Source: Phascolarctos cinereus (Eukaryota > Chordata > Mammalia > Diprotodontia > Phascolarctidae). Taken from it: 64,000 nucleotides of DNA. The notes under the pieces were generated by a model. The model ran no database searches, was not told where the DNA came from, and worked only from the letters and a program-made list of their open reading frames with translations. This document shows positions 9,871-21,064 of the stretch, piece after piece (the first letter of the stretch is position 1; each line of letters opens with the position of its first letter). Location of the stretch: NCBI RefSeq assembly GCF_002099425.1, contig NW_018344184.1, positions 3,045,001 through 3,109,000 on the forward strand, read 5' to 3'. The position numbers and the translations under genes are program-made.

Positions 9871-11265
9871 CCAAGCCCTGATGAAACATTACTGTGCCAC
9901 AATGATCTCTGTCAAGAGGATGTCTAGATTTACAGGAATGTTTCCTCATCCTCCTCCCATTAAGAAAATATATCTTTTGACTTTTAGGGTAGTCCAACTG
10001 TGAATATCACCATTCTCATCGTGAATTATAGGAAACAACTATTAAAAGAAATCTAACCTGAAACATAGGATCTCATGCATTAGAAGTGGCAGAGACCTTA
10101 GGTATCACCTCATCCACAGTCTTCCTTATTTCTCTCAGCAGTATCAACCCTATTGCTTTGTGGATTTGAGTACAACTATAAAGACTTTCACTGGCTCCTG
10201 GAATTAATGGAAGAAATTTAACAACCCATGTCTGCTATCTTGGTAGGTTTTAGTTGCTTTGGGCTGGTTGTCAGCAGCTCATCTGGCAACCCTGTAGGAG
10301 AGGTTAATTAGAAGGGCGAGTTAGAGTGCTACCCAGAGGGAGCAAGTGTGCTGTGCCTACTGTGAGCCTGGGAGATACACAAAGAACTTTGGAAGTATTT
10401 ATTTTCTCTGCTGGGGAATCTTTTTCTCCACAGGACCCAAGTTCAGACAGGGGCCAGCACCTTGTTGCCTCCACATGAGAGACAGAGAATCAAAGTACCC
10501 TGGAAATGAATGATGGTTAGAATGGGGATCAGAGCCTTGACTTCTAGTCAGAGGAGCCAAAGAGGTTTTCTGCAGCACTCCATAGTAAAAGGCTATTGAT
10601 TTCCTAAAGTAAGAGCTTACTGTTTCCTGAAGTTTAAGTTTATTCAGTCTCCTGCCCTTTGAGAGTCACTTGCTGTTAAGAACTACTGCGGAATTTAGGA
10701 CTTGTTAATAAAAGATGAATTATTTGTGACTGGCCATAATGGAACCCTCGGATTGAGACCTTGTTGTCAGGGTCAAATAAGAAGAGGAAGGGATTGTCTA
10801 CTACCGTCTCCCTTTAATGACCTTCCAATGATGAAGCCAAGACCAACCCTGGTATGGGATTTGCTGGATAAGGTAGCTAAGTTCAAATACTTGAGCTAAT
10901 ACCCCATGTGGATCATGGGATCTGAAGATCCCATGTGGTAATCACAGAAGCAGCAATTCACAAGTACAGATCACAGCTGGAAGCTGAAGGCCATGTAGCC
11001 CATCTGCCTCATTCCATAGAGAATGGTACCATAGTGGTTTCAATACTGATGAAATATTTACAAAACCATCAGGATATCATTACTTTCCATGTATACATAT
11101 TGGATTAATGGAAACCCAAAAATCATTGATATGAGCAATGATATATTTATGCCAATGATATAAAACTATTACCCTGTTTCAAAAATAATGTAGATACCAA
11201 AATCTCTCAGGAAAGTGTCTCAGTGTTAAAAGAATAATGGACAACATGCTACAGAGGTTTTTTTT
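9871..11265. other. Mostly unique DNA
   Basis: No gene recognised. It includes a MIR3-like scrap near 10.96-11.03 kb and a short perfect palindrome at 10914-10935. Reading frames do not exceed about 74 codons and carry no domain. Confidence 0.45.
10914..10935. repeat. Perfect 10-bp inverted repeat with 2-bp spacer
   Basis: CATGGGATCT, then GA, then AGATCCCATG: a perfect palindrome of 10-bp arms. It is bracketed by a direct repeat of CCCATGTGG. It could form a small hairpin or bind a dimeric protein, but no function can be inferred. Confidence 0.8.
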
Positions 11266-12055
11266 TTCAATATTAGATAAAAATCAGAAAGTTTTAGGAC
11301 ACCAAAAAACCCTGTACTTATCTAGTATCACATGGCCTTCCATTTGTTCTGGTTGCTAGCAAAATTCTAGAATATCTTATTAAAGAAATGTTTAGCAAAC
11401 ATCTAGAAAAAATGTAGGGATCATAGAGGCAGTACGGTTTCATTAAGTACAGATTGTGCCAGACTAAATTTGTTTCCTTTTTTAACAGTTACTAAACTAG
11501 AAGTTAAATAGAATACTGTAGATACAGCTGACCTAGATTTCGACAGAGTGTTTGATAAAAACTTTGATGCTATTATCGTGAAAAAATAGAAAGATGTGGG
11601 CTAGATGATAGTTCAATTAAACAGAATTAGTTGCATGGCTGGACTCTAAAATAGTCCTCAGTGGTTGGATATCAACTTGGAAGGAGGTCTCCAATGGAGT
11701 GCCCAAGGGATCTGTGTGAGGTTCTGAGCTATTTAACATTTTTCTTTAATACAATTATCATTAATGTGGATAAAGGCCTAAATGGCATTGTTATTAAATT
11801 TGCAGCTAATACAAATCTTGGAAGGATATTGAATACTGAAACACACTGAATAACAGTCAGATTAGAAAAAAAATCTTGGAAGGTTAGAGAATAGCATTGA
11901 ATCTAATAAAGCATTAAACTTGGGTTCAAGAAATCTTTCCAAATACAAAATGCAGAAGTCTTAGTTGGATGGCATTTTATATGGGAAAAGTTCTGATGGT
12001 TTTAGTGAGCTGCAAACTCAATATGAGTCAACAGTGGCAAAAACCTAATGTAATC
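11266..12055 (+). mobile_element. L3/CR1 LINE, RT domain part
   Basis: Sense CR1-clade LINE, the longest L3 copy here. The 11.4-11.6 kb part corresponds to the 'hrtt.fliyyn' and 'ldfskafdkv' region of the reverse transcriptase. 'gaggtctccaatggagtgcc' leads into GVPKGSV, the palm/PQG-like motif. 'aatttgcagctaatac' sits where the FADD/FADDT box is expected, and the box is lost (FAANT). It continues after the SINE at 12325. Many stops; an old, dead copy. Confidence 0.8.
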
Positions 12056-12324
12056 CTTTTTTGTTGTTGTTGTTCAGTCTTTTCCTGTTCATATTTGGCT
12101 TTTTGTGACCCCATTTTCATGACTTTCTTGGGAAAGATACAGGAGTGGTTTGCCATTTCCTTCTCCAGCTCATTTTTTAGATGAGGAAACTGAGGCAAAT
12201 AGGGTTAAGTGACTTGCCCAGGCTCACATAGCTAGTAGGTATCTGAGACCAGATTTGAACTGAGTAACTTGAGTCTTCCTGATTCCAGGCCCAACATTTT
12301 ATCCACGGTTCACCCTAGCTGCCC
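12056..12324 (-). mobile_element. MAR1-type SINE, full length, in L3
   Basis: Antisense SINE. It has poly(T)/GTTGTT tail complement, 'gtttgccatttccttctcc', 'gaggaaactgaggcaaat' and a head ending 'ccctagctgccc'. It is flanked by a 14-bp target duplication, AACCTAATGTAATC at 12042-12055 and AACCTAATGCAATC at 12325-12338 (one mismatch). It therefore inserted into the L3 by target-primed retrotransposition. Confidence 0.92.
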
Positions 12325-12890
12325 AACCTAATGCAATCTTGAGAAAAGGACCAGGGAGATGACCACTACACTCTGTCTTCGACAATCTACCATTTGAGAA
12401 TTGTCTTTAATTCTAGACACCATATTTTAGGAAAGTCACCAACAAGTTGGAGAATACACAAAAGAGCATAACTAGGATATTGAAGGGCCTTCAATTTCTG
12501 CCACAAAGATTGGTTGAATACAAGGGGGATATTTACCCTAGCAAGGAAATGATCACTAACATCAAGTATCTGAAGAAGTCATATGTAAAGGAGGTTAACT
12601 TTACTGTTTGGCCTTTGAGAAGAGAAGTAGGAGCAGGAGGTGGAGGTAGCAAAGAAGAAAATTTAAGGTTGATGTAAGGAAAAACTTCCTATTAATGAGA
12701 GTTGTGCAGAGGTGTAGAAATGGGCTGCCCAAGGAGACAGGAAGATCTCTCTTATTGGAGGTCTTCAAGCAGAGTTTGGAAAACTAGCTGTTAGGTATGT
12801 TATATTGGATATAATTCATAAATCAGGAAGGAGTTCGACCATTTAGCATCTCTGTCCCTCCTAACTCTCAAATTTTCTAATACTGTAATA
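12325..12890 (+). mobile_element. L3/CR1 LINE, 3' part
   Basis: Continues the L3 interrupted at 12055. Recognisable words are 'gacaccatattttaggaaag', 'ttgatgtaaggaaaaacttc', 'gaaatgggctgcccaagg' and 'cttcaagcagagtttgg', ending near 'aactctcaaattttctaat'. This is the CR1/L3 ORF2 end and 3' UTR. Confidence 0.85.
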
Positions 12891-12967
12891 TCTATTTGTT
12901 GATTTCTTCTGTTTTCAGCATCTAATTTCCCATTGTAACAGATATGAAAACTGTCTCTGGAGAATTT

Positions 12968-13140
12968 CTAGTCCAATGATGACAAAATCAAATAGGGGCC
13001 ACCTATTGACTTAGAAAACCAAAAATTAGCATTATCTGTAGTATTTTTATTTTGTTAAACATTTCCCAATTACAGTTTAATCTGCTTTGGGTCATACTCA
13101 GAAGTTTTGCAGGCCACCTTGTGAATTTAACACATCTGAT
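12968..13140. mobile_element. Unnamed marsupial interspersed repeat fragment
   Basis: 'aataggggccacctattgac', 'ttgttaaacatttcccaatt' and 'gcaggccaccttgtg' form a set I recognise as a common marsupial repeat. It possibly derives from a hAT-like DNA element whose termini resemble 'gagtttgacaccc'. I cannot name the family. Confidence 0.4.
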
Positions 13141-13144
13141 TCGA

Positions 13145-13262
13145 ATCCAATTACCACATCCTATAAATGAGAACATCGAGGCCTAGAAAAACTGAGTACT
13201 TTGCCCTAAAGTTACACAGCAAGTTATCAGTGGGACTAGGCCTGGAAATCGGGTCATAATTT
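13145..13262 (-). mobile_element. MIR SINE fragment
   Basis: Antisense core of MIR: 'ataaatgagaacatcgagg', 'aaagttacacagcaagtt' and 'ggactaggcctgg'. Confidence 0.6.
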
Positions 13263-13319
13263 CCTCTTTTGAATTATGTGATTGGACATAATTCAAAATT
13301 CACTTTACTGCCTGTTATA

Positions 13320-13512
13320 AAATCGTAGGATTTAGAGCTAGAAGGGATTAAAGATCATCCAGCCCAACCTCCTCATTTTATAATTGGAAGAGAAAATTGA
13401 AGGCCAGAGAAATTAAGTAATTTGCTGTAGGTCACATGGATAGTAAAAAATAATGGATGGCCTTGAATCCAGGTCCTTTGACTCTGAATCAATCCTTATT
13501 TTCATTGCCCTG
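13320..13512 (-). mobile_element. MIR3-like SINE
   Basis: 'aggatttagagctagaaggg' opens the antisense copy, with 'tcatccagcccaacctcctc' and 'aaggccagagaaattaagt' after it. This is the same arrangement as 7385-7605. Confidence 0.75.
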
Positions 13513-13559
13513 TAACTGATGAATGACTTTGCCTTAAACCATGCTCACAATAGAATTTT

Positions 13560-13768
13560 CAGACTGTATAATTTAGAGTTACAATGGACTTTGGAAATGG
13601 AGTATAAATCCCACATCATAGAGATGAGGAAATTGAGGTCCAGAAAGTGAGGTAAGTGATTTGCCTATGGTCACATAACACGTAAGTAACAGAGCCTTGA
13701 TTTAAATCCTGGCTTTCTAACTCAAAATCCAGTCCTATCTTCACTACACTGAGCTACTACTAGAGTTC
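13560..13768 (-). mobile_element. MIR3-like SINE
   Basis: A second antisense MIR3-like copy 50 bp after the first. 'atagagatgaggaaattgag' and 'cagagccttgatttaaatcc' mark the core. The two differ enough to be separate insertions. Confidence 0.72.
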
Positions 13769-13785
13769 ATTTTCATCCATTCATT

Positions 13786-14274
13786 TAGTTAATCAATAAG
13801 CATTTCTTAAGAACTAACTATGCATAAGCACTGTTCTAGGTTCATTGCTCAGTACAAAAAATGAAGGCAAAATAGTCCTTGCTCTTAGAATACCTGCCTA
13901 TACATAAGGATATACAAAACATGTATAAAACAGATACAAGATAATTTAGGGGCAGAGGGAGGCAGTAGCTAGGGGAACCAGGGAAGGTCTCATGCAAAAG
14001 GTGGTACTCAAGAGAGTATGAAAAGGAACCAGGAATTCCAGAAATGAGGAGAGACTGTATTCCTGGTATGGGAGATAGCCAATACAATGATGGAAGAGGG
14101 AGTGCCCTGTGTGAGGAAAACTAAATAGGTCAGTATGGCTGAACTGTAGAGTATGTGAACAGGAAAGAATGGAGACAAGGTAGGAGGGAGTGACAACTAC
14201 GTCACTGGTTGTGTGAGGGATGAATTGGAATGGTGAGAGACTTGAGGCAAGGAGACCAATTAAGTTATTGCTGT
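13786..14274 (-). mobile_element. L2 LINE, 3' part (left half of a split copy)
   Basis: Antisense L2 from its 3' end ('aatcaataagcatttcttaa') up to 'ttgaggcaaggagaccaat', the reverse complement of the L2 words around 'gcctcaagtctctcacc'. The next L2 words appear at 16056 beyond two L1 pieces, so one L2 was split by later insertion. Confidence 0.75.
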
Positions 14275-14552
14275 GATGGGATTACAGTAGTAACTGTGCT
14301 GTAAGAAATGATGAGCTGGTTGATTTTAGAAAGACACGGAAAGACTTGCAGGAAGTAATGAAGAGTGAAATGAGCAGAAACAAGGGAATGTTGTATACAG
14401 TAACAGCAATATTGTTCAAAGAATAACTGTGAATGACTAAGTTATTCTGAATACTATAAATACTCAAATCAACTACAAAGGACCTATGAAGGAAGACCGT
14501 GTCCACCTCCAGAGAAAGAACTGATAAATAGAAGTGTGCATAGTATGGTTTT

Positions 14553-14598
<46 letters not shown>

Positions 14599-14690
14599 AT
14601 TGTGCCTTTCTCTAGTGCAATGTGGGGAGGGAGGGAGGGAGACAGTTTGGAACTTAAAATGTAACAAAAACTTACATTAAATTTTAAAAA
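14275..14690 (+). mobile_element. L1 LINE 3' end with TG microsatellite
   Basis: 5'-truncated L1: 'gtgctgtaagaaatgatgag', 'gcagaaacaagggaatgttg', 'cacctccagagaaagaactg' and the 3' UTR ending 'acattaaattttaaaaa'. A (TG)n tract at 14555-14595 replaces the usual short GT run of this UTR. It sits inside the split L2. Confidence 0.85.
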
Positions 14691-16055
14691 TTACTGCCCA
14701 ACATCTCATAACATATACCCAACATTTTAAAATGAATACCAAAATGAGGTAAAAGATGGATGAATGATTTAGACATAAAGGGTGATATCATAAGTAAATT
14801 AGAGGAGTATGGAAAAATTTACCTGTCAGATCTGTGGATAAGGAAAGAGTTTATGACTAAACAACAGATAGAAAGGATCATGGGAAATGACATGGATCAT
14901 TTTGATTACAGGAAGCCAAAAGGCTTTTGCACAAAAAAACAATAACGCAGCCAAAATTAGAAGGAAAGCAAGAAACTGGGGGGAAATTTACAGCAAGTCT
15001 CTCTGATAAAGGCCTCGTTTCTCAATAAATAAGGAACTGAGCCCAATTTATAAAAATAAGAGCCATTCCCCAGTTGACAAATGGTCAAAGAATATGATTA
15101 AGAAGTTTTCAAAAGAAGAAATAAAAGCTATCAATAGTCACACACAAAATGCTCTAAATCACTACTGATTAGAGAAATGCAAATTAAAACAACTCTGAGG
15201 AACCACTTGGCACCTATCAGATCAGCCAACATGATAGAAAAGGAAAATGACAAATGCTGCAGGGGATGTGGAAAAATAGGGACATTAATGTACTGCTGGA
15301 GTTGTGAACTGGTCCAGTCATTCTGGTGAACAATTTCAAACTATGCCCAAGGGACTATACAAACTGTTTGATCCAGCAATATGACTACTTAGTTTGCATC
15401 CCAAAGAGATCAAAGAAAAGCAAAAAAAGACCTATGCATACGAAAACATTTATAGCAGTTTTTTTGTGTGGTGGCAAAGAATTGGAAAATGAGGGGATAC
15501 CCATCAATTGGGGAATGGCTGTCTATGACTATATATGGGGTATGGTGATGGAATAATATTTTACTAGAAGAAACGACAAATAAGATGGTTTCAGAAAAAT
15601 CTGGGAAGTCTTATATGAACTCATGCAAAGTGAAATGAGCAGACCAGGAGAACACTGTACACAGTAACAAGAATGATAAACTGTGAAAGACTTAGCTGCT
15701 CTGATCAAGACAATGATCCAATACAGTTCCAAAGGACTCATGATGAAAAATGCTATCCATCTCCAGAGAGAAAAGATGAACTCTAAGTGTAGACTGAACC
15801 ATACTTTTTTTCACTTTATTTTTCTTGTTTTTTTTTGGGGGGGGTGGATACTTTCTTTTGTAATATGGCTAACAGAGAAATATAGTTTGTATGACTTCAC
15901 ATGTATATTGATATATTGTGCTTGTCGTTTTGAGGAGTGGGAGAGGGGCTGGAAGGAGAGAGAATTTGAAACTCAAAATTTTAAAAATGAAGGCTAAAAA
16001 TTTTTAAATGCAATTGGGAAATATTCAGCAAAATAAATAAAAATGTATATTTAAA
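14691..16055 (+). mobile_element. L1 LINE, ORF2 C-terminal third and 3' UTR
   Basis: Second sense L1 directly after the first. The C-terminal ORF2 protein is recognisable: 'ctctgataaaggcctcgttt' (DKGL), 'gagaaatgcaaattaaaaca' and, at 15326-15556, the frame with PINWGMAVYDYIWG. The 3' UTR follows and ends at the A-rich run near 16055. Reading frame is interrupted in places. It is the best preserved L1 tail in the window. Confidence 0.9.
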
Positions 16056-16198
16056 AAAGAAGTTAGTGTAATACTCCAACCAAGCTGGTAACTGAGTGGT
16101 TTAGCTGTATAAGAGGAGAAAAGAGGATATATATGTTAATACATGTATGTACATATAACCATATAGAATGTATATTATATATGATATATGAAAGAGAG

Positions 16199-16282
<84 letters not shown>

Positions 16283-17230
16283 ATGAGTTAGAATAAGCTT
16301 GTAGGGAAGGTCAATTGTTAAATTTTCAAGGTGAGCTTTCACACCTCCAACATAGACAAATTCTATCAACCAAGGTTCAATTTATGATTTTGTTTTGTAG
16401 ACTTAAGAAAGTGAGGAAGAATATGCTACTAATTCAGATAAACTTCAAAATGTGTTGTGCACACATTTTTTTTCAGACAGCTGATGTTAAATACTTACAA
16501 ATACACCCCTACCAAGAGATATTGAGAAGCTAAAATGACAAGATTTGGCAACTCATTGGCTATGTGGGGTGAGTGACAGTGAGGTTTCAAGAGTAACACT
16601 GAATATATGTACCTGAGTGACTAAAAGAAGGATATTTTCTCAAAAGAAGGGAAAAATTCAGAAAAGAGATTTTTTGAGGGATGGAGATAAAATTAGTTCC
16701 ACTTTGGACATGTTGACTTTGAGGTATCTATGGGATATCCAGTTCAAAATGTACAATAGGTAGTTTGGTGAGTAGGACTGAAGCTTCAGAGAGACAAGCA
16801 TTAGATATATAGATCTGAGAGTCACTGACACAGAAATGATAACTAAACCCATGGAAACTGATGGGCTCACCAAGTGAGAGACTGTAGACATTGAAAAGAA
16901 CCCTGGATAGAGCTCTTGGGCTATACCAACCAGTTAGTGGGCATGGCACAAAGGATGATCAAGAAAAGAAACATGAGAAGAGAGGCAAGAGAAAGCAGCA
17001 TCACAGATACCCAGAGATAAGAGAGTATCCAAGAGGAGAAAGTGGCTAATGGTGTCAAATGCTATGAAGACATCATAAAATATAAAGAATAGAATAAAAA
17101 CAAACAAACATTAGATTTGATAACAATTCACTCTCAACATCAAAGATAGCAATTTCAGTTGAGTGATGAGGTCAGAAGCTGTATTACCAAACGTTCTTAG
17201 AAGAGTGAGAGAGAAGTGGAGTTATGGAGT
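16056..17230 (-). mobile_element. L2 LINE, ORF2 RT part (right half of split copy)
   Basis: Continues the antisense L2 from 14274. The reverse strand at 16658-16949 reads SLGEPISFHGFSYHF and SDSQIYI, the L2 reverse transcriptase just before and at the YADD box, which here reads CVSD. Upstream, at about 17.03-17.1 kb, the antisense of 'gcatttgacacca' (AFDT) is present. A GT/GA microsatellite at 16200-16279 has expanded inside. Dead copy. Confidence 0.85.
16200..16279. repeat. Compound (GT)n(GA)n microsatellite
   Basis: About 17 GT units followed by about 23 GA units with a sharp switch at 16233. It lies inside the antisense L2. Confidence 0.98.
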
Positions 17231-17249
17231 ATAAGTGGTTGTAAGGCCT

Positions 17250-17545
17250 CTACCCCTCCTTGACTCCCAGTTCAGTATCTCACCCCTTGTATTCCCCTAT
17301 CCCCTTGGGGTTGCTAACAACTAAAACCACTATATTCCAAGTTATGCTACTTCCAGCCCATAATCCACTTTCATCCCTCCCATCTTCCAACTCTACTTTA
17401 TATATATTATGTATGTATATTATTTTCCATCATTAAAATGTAAGCTCTTTGAGAGTAAGGGGAATATTTACTATTTGTATTTCCAGTGCTTAGCCATGTA
17501 ATTAATACTTAATAAGTACTTAGTTAATGCACTGTCTGTCTATAC
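17250..17545 (+). mobile_element. L2 LINE 3' end
   Basis: Sense L2: 'attaaaatgtaagctctttg', 'agtaaggggaatattta' and 'tccagtgcttagccatg'. It lies head-on to the antisense L2 that ends at 17230. Confidence 0.7.
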
Positions 17546-17624
17546 GTTATTCTCAGTGGAAGCTTTGGTTTCACTCACAATCATTAAAACAGTTGGGATT
17601 ACATAGTTATTGAATCTGGGGAAG

Positions 17625-17885
17625 GGATCAAACATTCATTAAACACCTACAATGTGTGAGGCACTCTTTAAGTTAGCACTTTATAAATATCTCATTTGGT
17701 TCACACAACAACCCTGTGAAATAGGCGCTATTATTGTTCCCATTTAACAGTTGAGGAAACTGAGGCAGACAGCAATTAGGTTACTTGCCCAGGGTCACAC
17801 ATTTAGTTAAGTATCTGAGACTGGATTTGAAATCAGGTCTTCCTGTTTTCAGATCCAGCTCTCTCTGAACTGTGACTCCATATAG
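17625..17885 (-). mobile_element. MIR/THER SINE, full length
   Basis: Antisense SINE with all landmarks: 'acacctacaatgtgtgagg', 'gttgaggaaactgaggcag', 'cagggtcacacatttag' and 'ggtcttcctgttttcagatc'. Confidence 0.85.
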
Positions 17886-17989
17886 CTGAAGGACATTGCA
17901 TCCTGTTCCTCTGTCTTTACCCTGACCAGAGCCTGGTGCTGATGGTCAACAGTAGCAACTTGTTTTTTTTCCCTACCTGTGCACTGATA

Positions 17990-18700
17990 GGGAGGGAACT
18001 TCTAACAATCTGACATCTCACAGGGCATTCCACTGATGAGATTCTTATTGAACAGAGTAACTAGCAAATTTAATCCCAGAGAAATATGCTACAAAACACA
18101 AAAAGAGAACCAGAGAATTGTAAGTGTGTGGCTGTAAAATCAAAGTGGATCAGAAGAAAACACCTTCACAAGTGTGGGGAGATCGGATCATGCTGATTAT
18201 TTACTTTTGCACATGGGTAGTGCATGTTAATTAGAAAAGCTCTCCCGCCATCCCCCATGAGATGCATCAATGGCTCATGGAACAGCCAGTTATTTCCAAT
18301 GGAAATAATGACTTGCAGATGCAGTAACCCACCGTAATGCCCAGAATTACTGTCACATTATCTCAAGATGGGACAGGGCATTTGACTCATGGCACGGCAG
18401 TGCATCATGGTGCATCCTGCTTATTATGCAAATTTCTGGCTTCATTTTTCTGCTCATTATTAAAATGAAGGGCTATTAGCAGCACTGCCTAAAGGCGGTA
18501 AGTGCCATACAAGCCTCCACCTCACAGGGCTCTGCCAAATCACTGCCCTCCCGACATCAGTCACCCTGGTGTCCCACAGCAGGACCTCACATGGACAAAG
18601 ACAGGCATGTCTGTGAGCATTTGGTGAGAGGAACCTCAATCTGAGAAGCCCTGCTCCCCTTTGTCTCTTCAAGTACACCCACTCAAACTCATAGTCTATG
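17990..18700. other. Repeat-free block, candidate conserved non-coding element
   Basis: About 700 bp with no recognisable repeat in a window otherwise packed with them. It is denser in G+C and in transcription-factor-like words than its surroundings: an octamer-like ATGCAAAT at about 18426-18433, TTAATTAG near 18230, and palindromic TTTCCAATGGAAA near 18292. No reading frame has a domain. The pattern is that of developmental enhancers; conservation itself could not be tested here. Confidence 0.4.
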
Positions 18701-18779
18701 GGGGAAAGGTAAAATTTTACTTATTATTCCATTTTTCTGAATATTGATATTGAAAAACTTAGTATCTATAAATCTGTCT

Positions 18780-19061
18780 CTTTTCTATCTATTTCTCTCA
18801 TCTTTATCACGGTTTTTATATAGTGATGCTTATTGATTTATTCCTCTCTCTCTCTCTCTCATCTATCTATTACACTGCCTATGTACTTGTTTACTTGTAT
18901 CTTGATCTCTCATCCATCCATCCATTCATCTATCTATCTATCTATCAATTTTGCTGATTATTTACTTATTTACTCTGATCTTGATCTGTTATCCATCCAT
19001 CCATCTAACTACCTATCATATCTATCAGGTCTATTGGATCTATCATCTATCTATCTATCTG

Positions 19062-19110
<49 letters not shown>

Positions 19111-19262
19111 ATCTATCTACCTATCTATCACTATCATTTGCTGATTGATCTGTCTATCCAATCTCTATGATATTTATATCAAACTATCTACTATTTATCA
19201 TTTCTCTCATCTTTCTACCTATTTACCTTTCTATATATCTTCTCTCTCTGTCTCTATCTCCA
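18780..19262. repeat. Pyrimidine-rich (TC)n / (TCTA)n / (ATCC)n tract
   Basis: Nearly 500 bp of interleaved TC, TCTA, TCAT and ATCC repeats. There is a pure (TC)n core at about 19066-19103 and TATC blocks around it. The Ser/Leu/Tyr/Ile-rich reading frames over it (for example 103 codons at 18833-19144) are repeat artefacts. Confidence 0.95.
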
Positions 19263-19271
19263 TATATGTGT

Positions 19272-19375
19272 ATATAAAAAAGCACTATAGTATAGTGGAT
19301 GGAGATCAGCTCCCACAATCAGGAAGACCTGGGTTCAAGTCATATCTTAGAGACACCTATTTGCCGTGAAACCAG
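19272..19375 (+). mobile_element. tRNA-derived SINE, left part
   Basis: Head of a sense SINE: 'gcactatagtatagtggatg', 'caatcaggaagacctgggtt' and 'gtgaaaccagggag'. It breaks off where L2 tail words start and resumes at 19472. Confidence 0.65.
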
Positions 19376-19471
19376 GGAGTGTTTCATTTCTGTCTTTGTG
19401 TCACTATCTCCTATTATAGTACCTGGAACAAAGTGGCCACTTAATAAATGCTTGTTAATTGATTGATTGAC
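19376..19471 (+). mobile_element. L2 LINE tail inserted in a SINE
   Basis: 'tctgtctttgtgtcactatc', 'atagtacctggaacaaagtg' and 'aataaatgcttgttaattg' with a (ATTG)n end are the L2 3' terminus. SINE sequence resumes directly after, so the L2 tail splits the SINE. Confidence 0.65.
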
Positions 19472-19605
19472 TCTAACAAGTCATTTAACCTCTCAATGCT
19501 CCCAGTCAAATCCTTAAGACTCTAAGGTGCAGAACTGTAGCTTACCTGCATTGATAAAGGGAGTTTTCTCACTGATAATTCCACAAACTTTGAAACCATA
19601 GCTCT
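19472..19605 (+). mobile_element. tRNA-derived SINE, right part
   Basis: 'agtcatttaacctctcaatg', 'cttaagactctaaggtgcag' and 'cttacctgcattgataaagg' are the body and 3' end of a marsupial SINE of the WALLSI/THER type. It continues the piece ending at 19375. Confidence 0.65.
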
Positions 19606-19714
19606 GGACATGAATACATATGTCTACATATATCTATGCATATACAAATACTTCACACATAAAAGTATATACCAACATTCATACATATATCTGCATATGT
19701 ATGTAGAAGAAATG

Positions 19715-19965
19715 GTGAAATTGTAGCATAGTGGATAAAATGGTTAAATACTTGTCTTAGAAGCAAAACCATAGTTCAAATCCTGCCTTTGATACTTTCT
19801 AGCTCTGTGACCCCATACAAGTCACTTCACCTTTTTATACCTCACACAACTATCTATAAGTTATATGTTGTTATAAGCTGGTTGTCTTCTTTGTGGTGGA
19901 GAGATTTCTCATATCATGAGTTCTTTATGCTGACAAAATCAAGGATTCTTCTGAATCCTTGTTTG
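19715..19965 (+). mobile_element. tRNA-derived SINE
   Basis: Sense copy: 'gtagcatagtggataaaatg', 'agttcaaatcctgcc' and 'gctctgtgacccc', with a 3' part 'gtggtggagagatttctc' and 'tgacaaaatcaaggattc'. Diverged but complete in order. Confidence 0.65.
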
Positions 19966-21064
19966 TAAATTCCTTTTATTATAAAGCAGGTGAAATTATA
20001 GTAGAGGAAAAGCACTTTGCCACCGTAAGACCTTTCTTTTAAAGGCAAGAAAAAATTTATTTTGAGAGGTTTGTTTTGTTTCATTATTTGCAATAAATGC
20101 TGATATATTGTGGGCCTAAAGTTTAGTTTCCAGAAACAGGACCTTGAATCATGGCTGTATCAACAGACCACCATACACAAGTGAAAAATACCGAAGGGAA
20201 GAAAAACCATGAAGAGTGAAAATAAAGGATGGTGGAAAGGCACAGATTATTCTTACTATTTTTTCCCTTCTCTTTGATATCTGTGGCTGCAGTTATTTCC
20301 CTCGAGGCCATGAGAGTGGAGGAATGTGAGGTTCATCATTTTTTCACCAATCCAGGAAGATTGCATAAGGCTGAGATGAGCAGATGTCCATTCTCATTAC
20401 TCGAATGAACCTTCTCAGAAATGGGACTCCCTGTGCTCTATAAGAGGGAAGCTGAGATCAGTTCAGCAAACATAGCTGACTTAATCGAAATGCTACTTAC
20501 AAATATGCTTTGGGGGAAACTATACAAATGAAATAAATATAGTGTTTAAAGGCAAGAAAACCTAACTTGGACAGGACAAGTTAGCAGCCTTTTGGGTCTA
20601 CCTTGTAATTTGCTTTTATTGAGTTTGTGTGTGTGTTTGTGTGTGTGTGTGTGTTTGCTTTCTGCTTTCTTCTCCTCTTAACATACAGGTTTGTTTTGTG
20701 GCAAATCTGAAAATTATTTGTGGAAGAAGAAAACCATGCCCTGTGTATGCTTAATAAAATAGAGAGTTAGGGTCTTGAGTTGAAGCCTCATACCAATATT
20801 CCTTCTTTGTAATAAGAGGTGTCCTGGAGCCACCTCCAACTAACTTATGAGCTGGTTGTTGAATTTTCAGTGTGAACATTTACACTTTAGAAACTGGCTG
20901 CAAATCAGGGCTTCATTTATTGTTCAGAAAGTGATGAAGAAAATATTAATAATGCATATTAAGCTTAAAAGTATGCTGTGCCTTAAAGTGCTTAAAATTT
21001 ATACATTTTCTTTTCCTGAGAGCCAGTTGTTAAACAACAATTCTGAAACTCTGCTAAATTACAA
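19966..21064. other. Unique DNA, no gene recognised
   Basis: No coding region. It holds a short GT-rich tract at 20624-20655. The stretch at 20300-20480 is free of repeats. The frames of 62 and 73 codons have no domain. Confidence 0.45.

Noticed and set aside
18909-18956. Spaced ATCC/TATC units considered as a CRISPR-like array
   Set aside because: Units are 4 bp and contiguous with a simple repeat, there are no unique spacers, and the DNA is vertebrate.
18833-19144. 103-codon frame rich in Ser, Leu, Ile and Tyr
   Set aside because: Translation of a TC/TCTA simple repeat.
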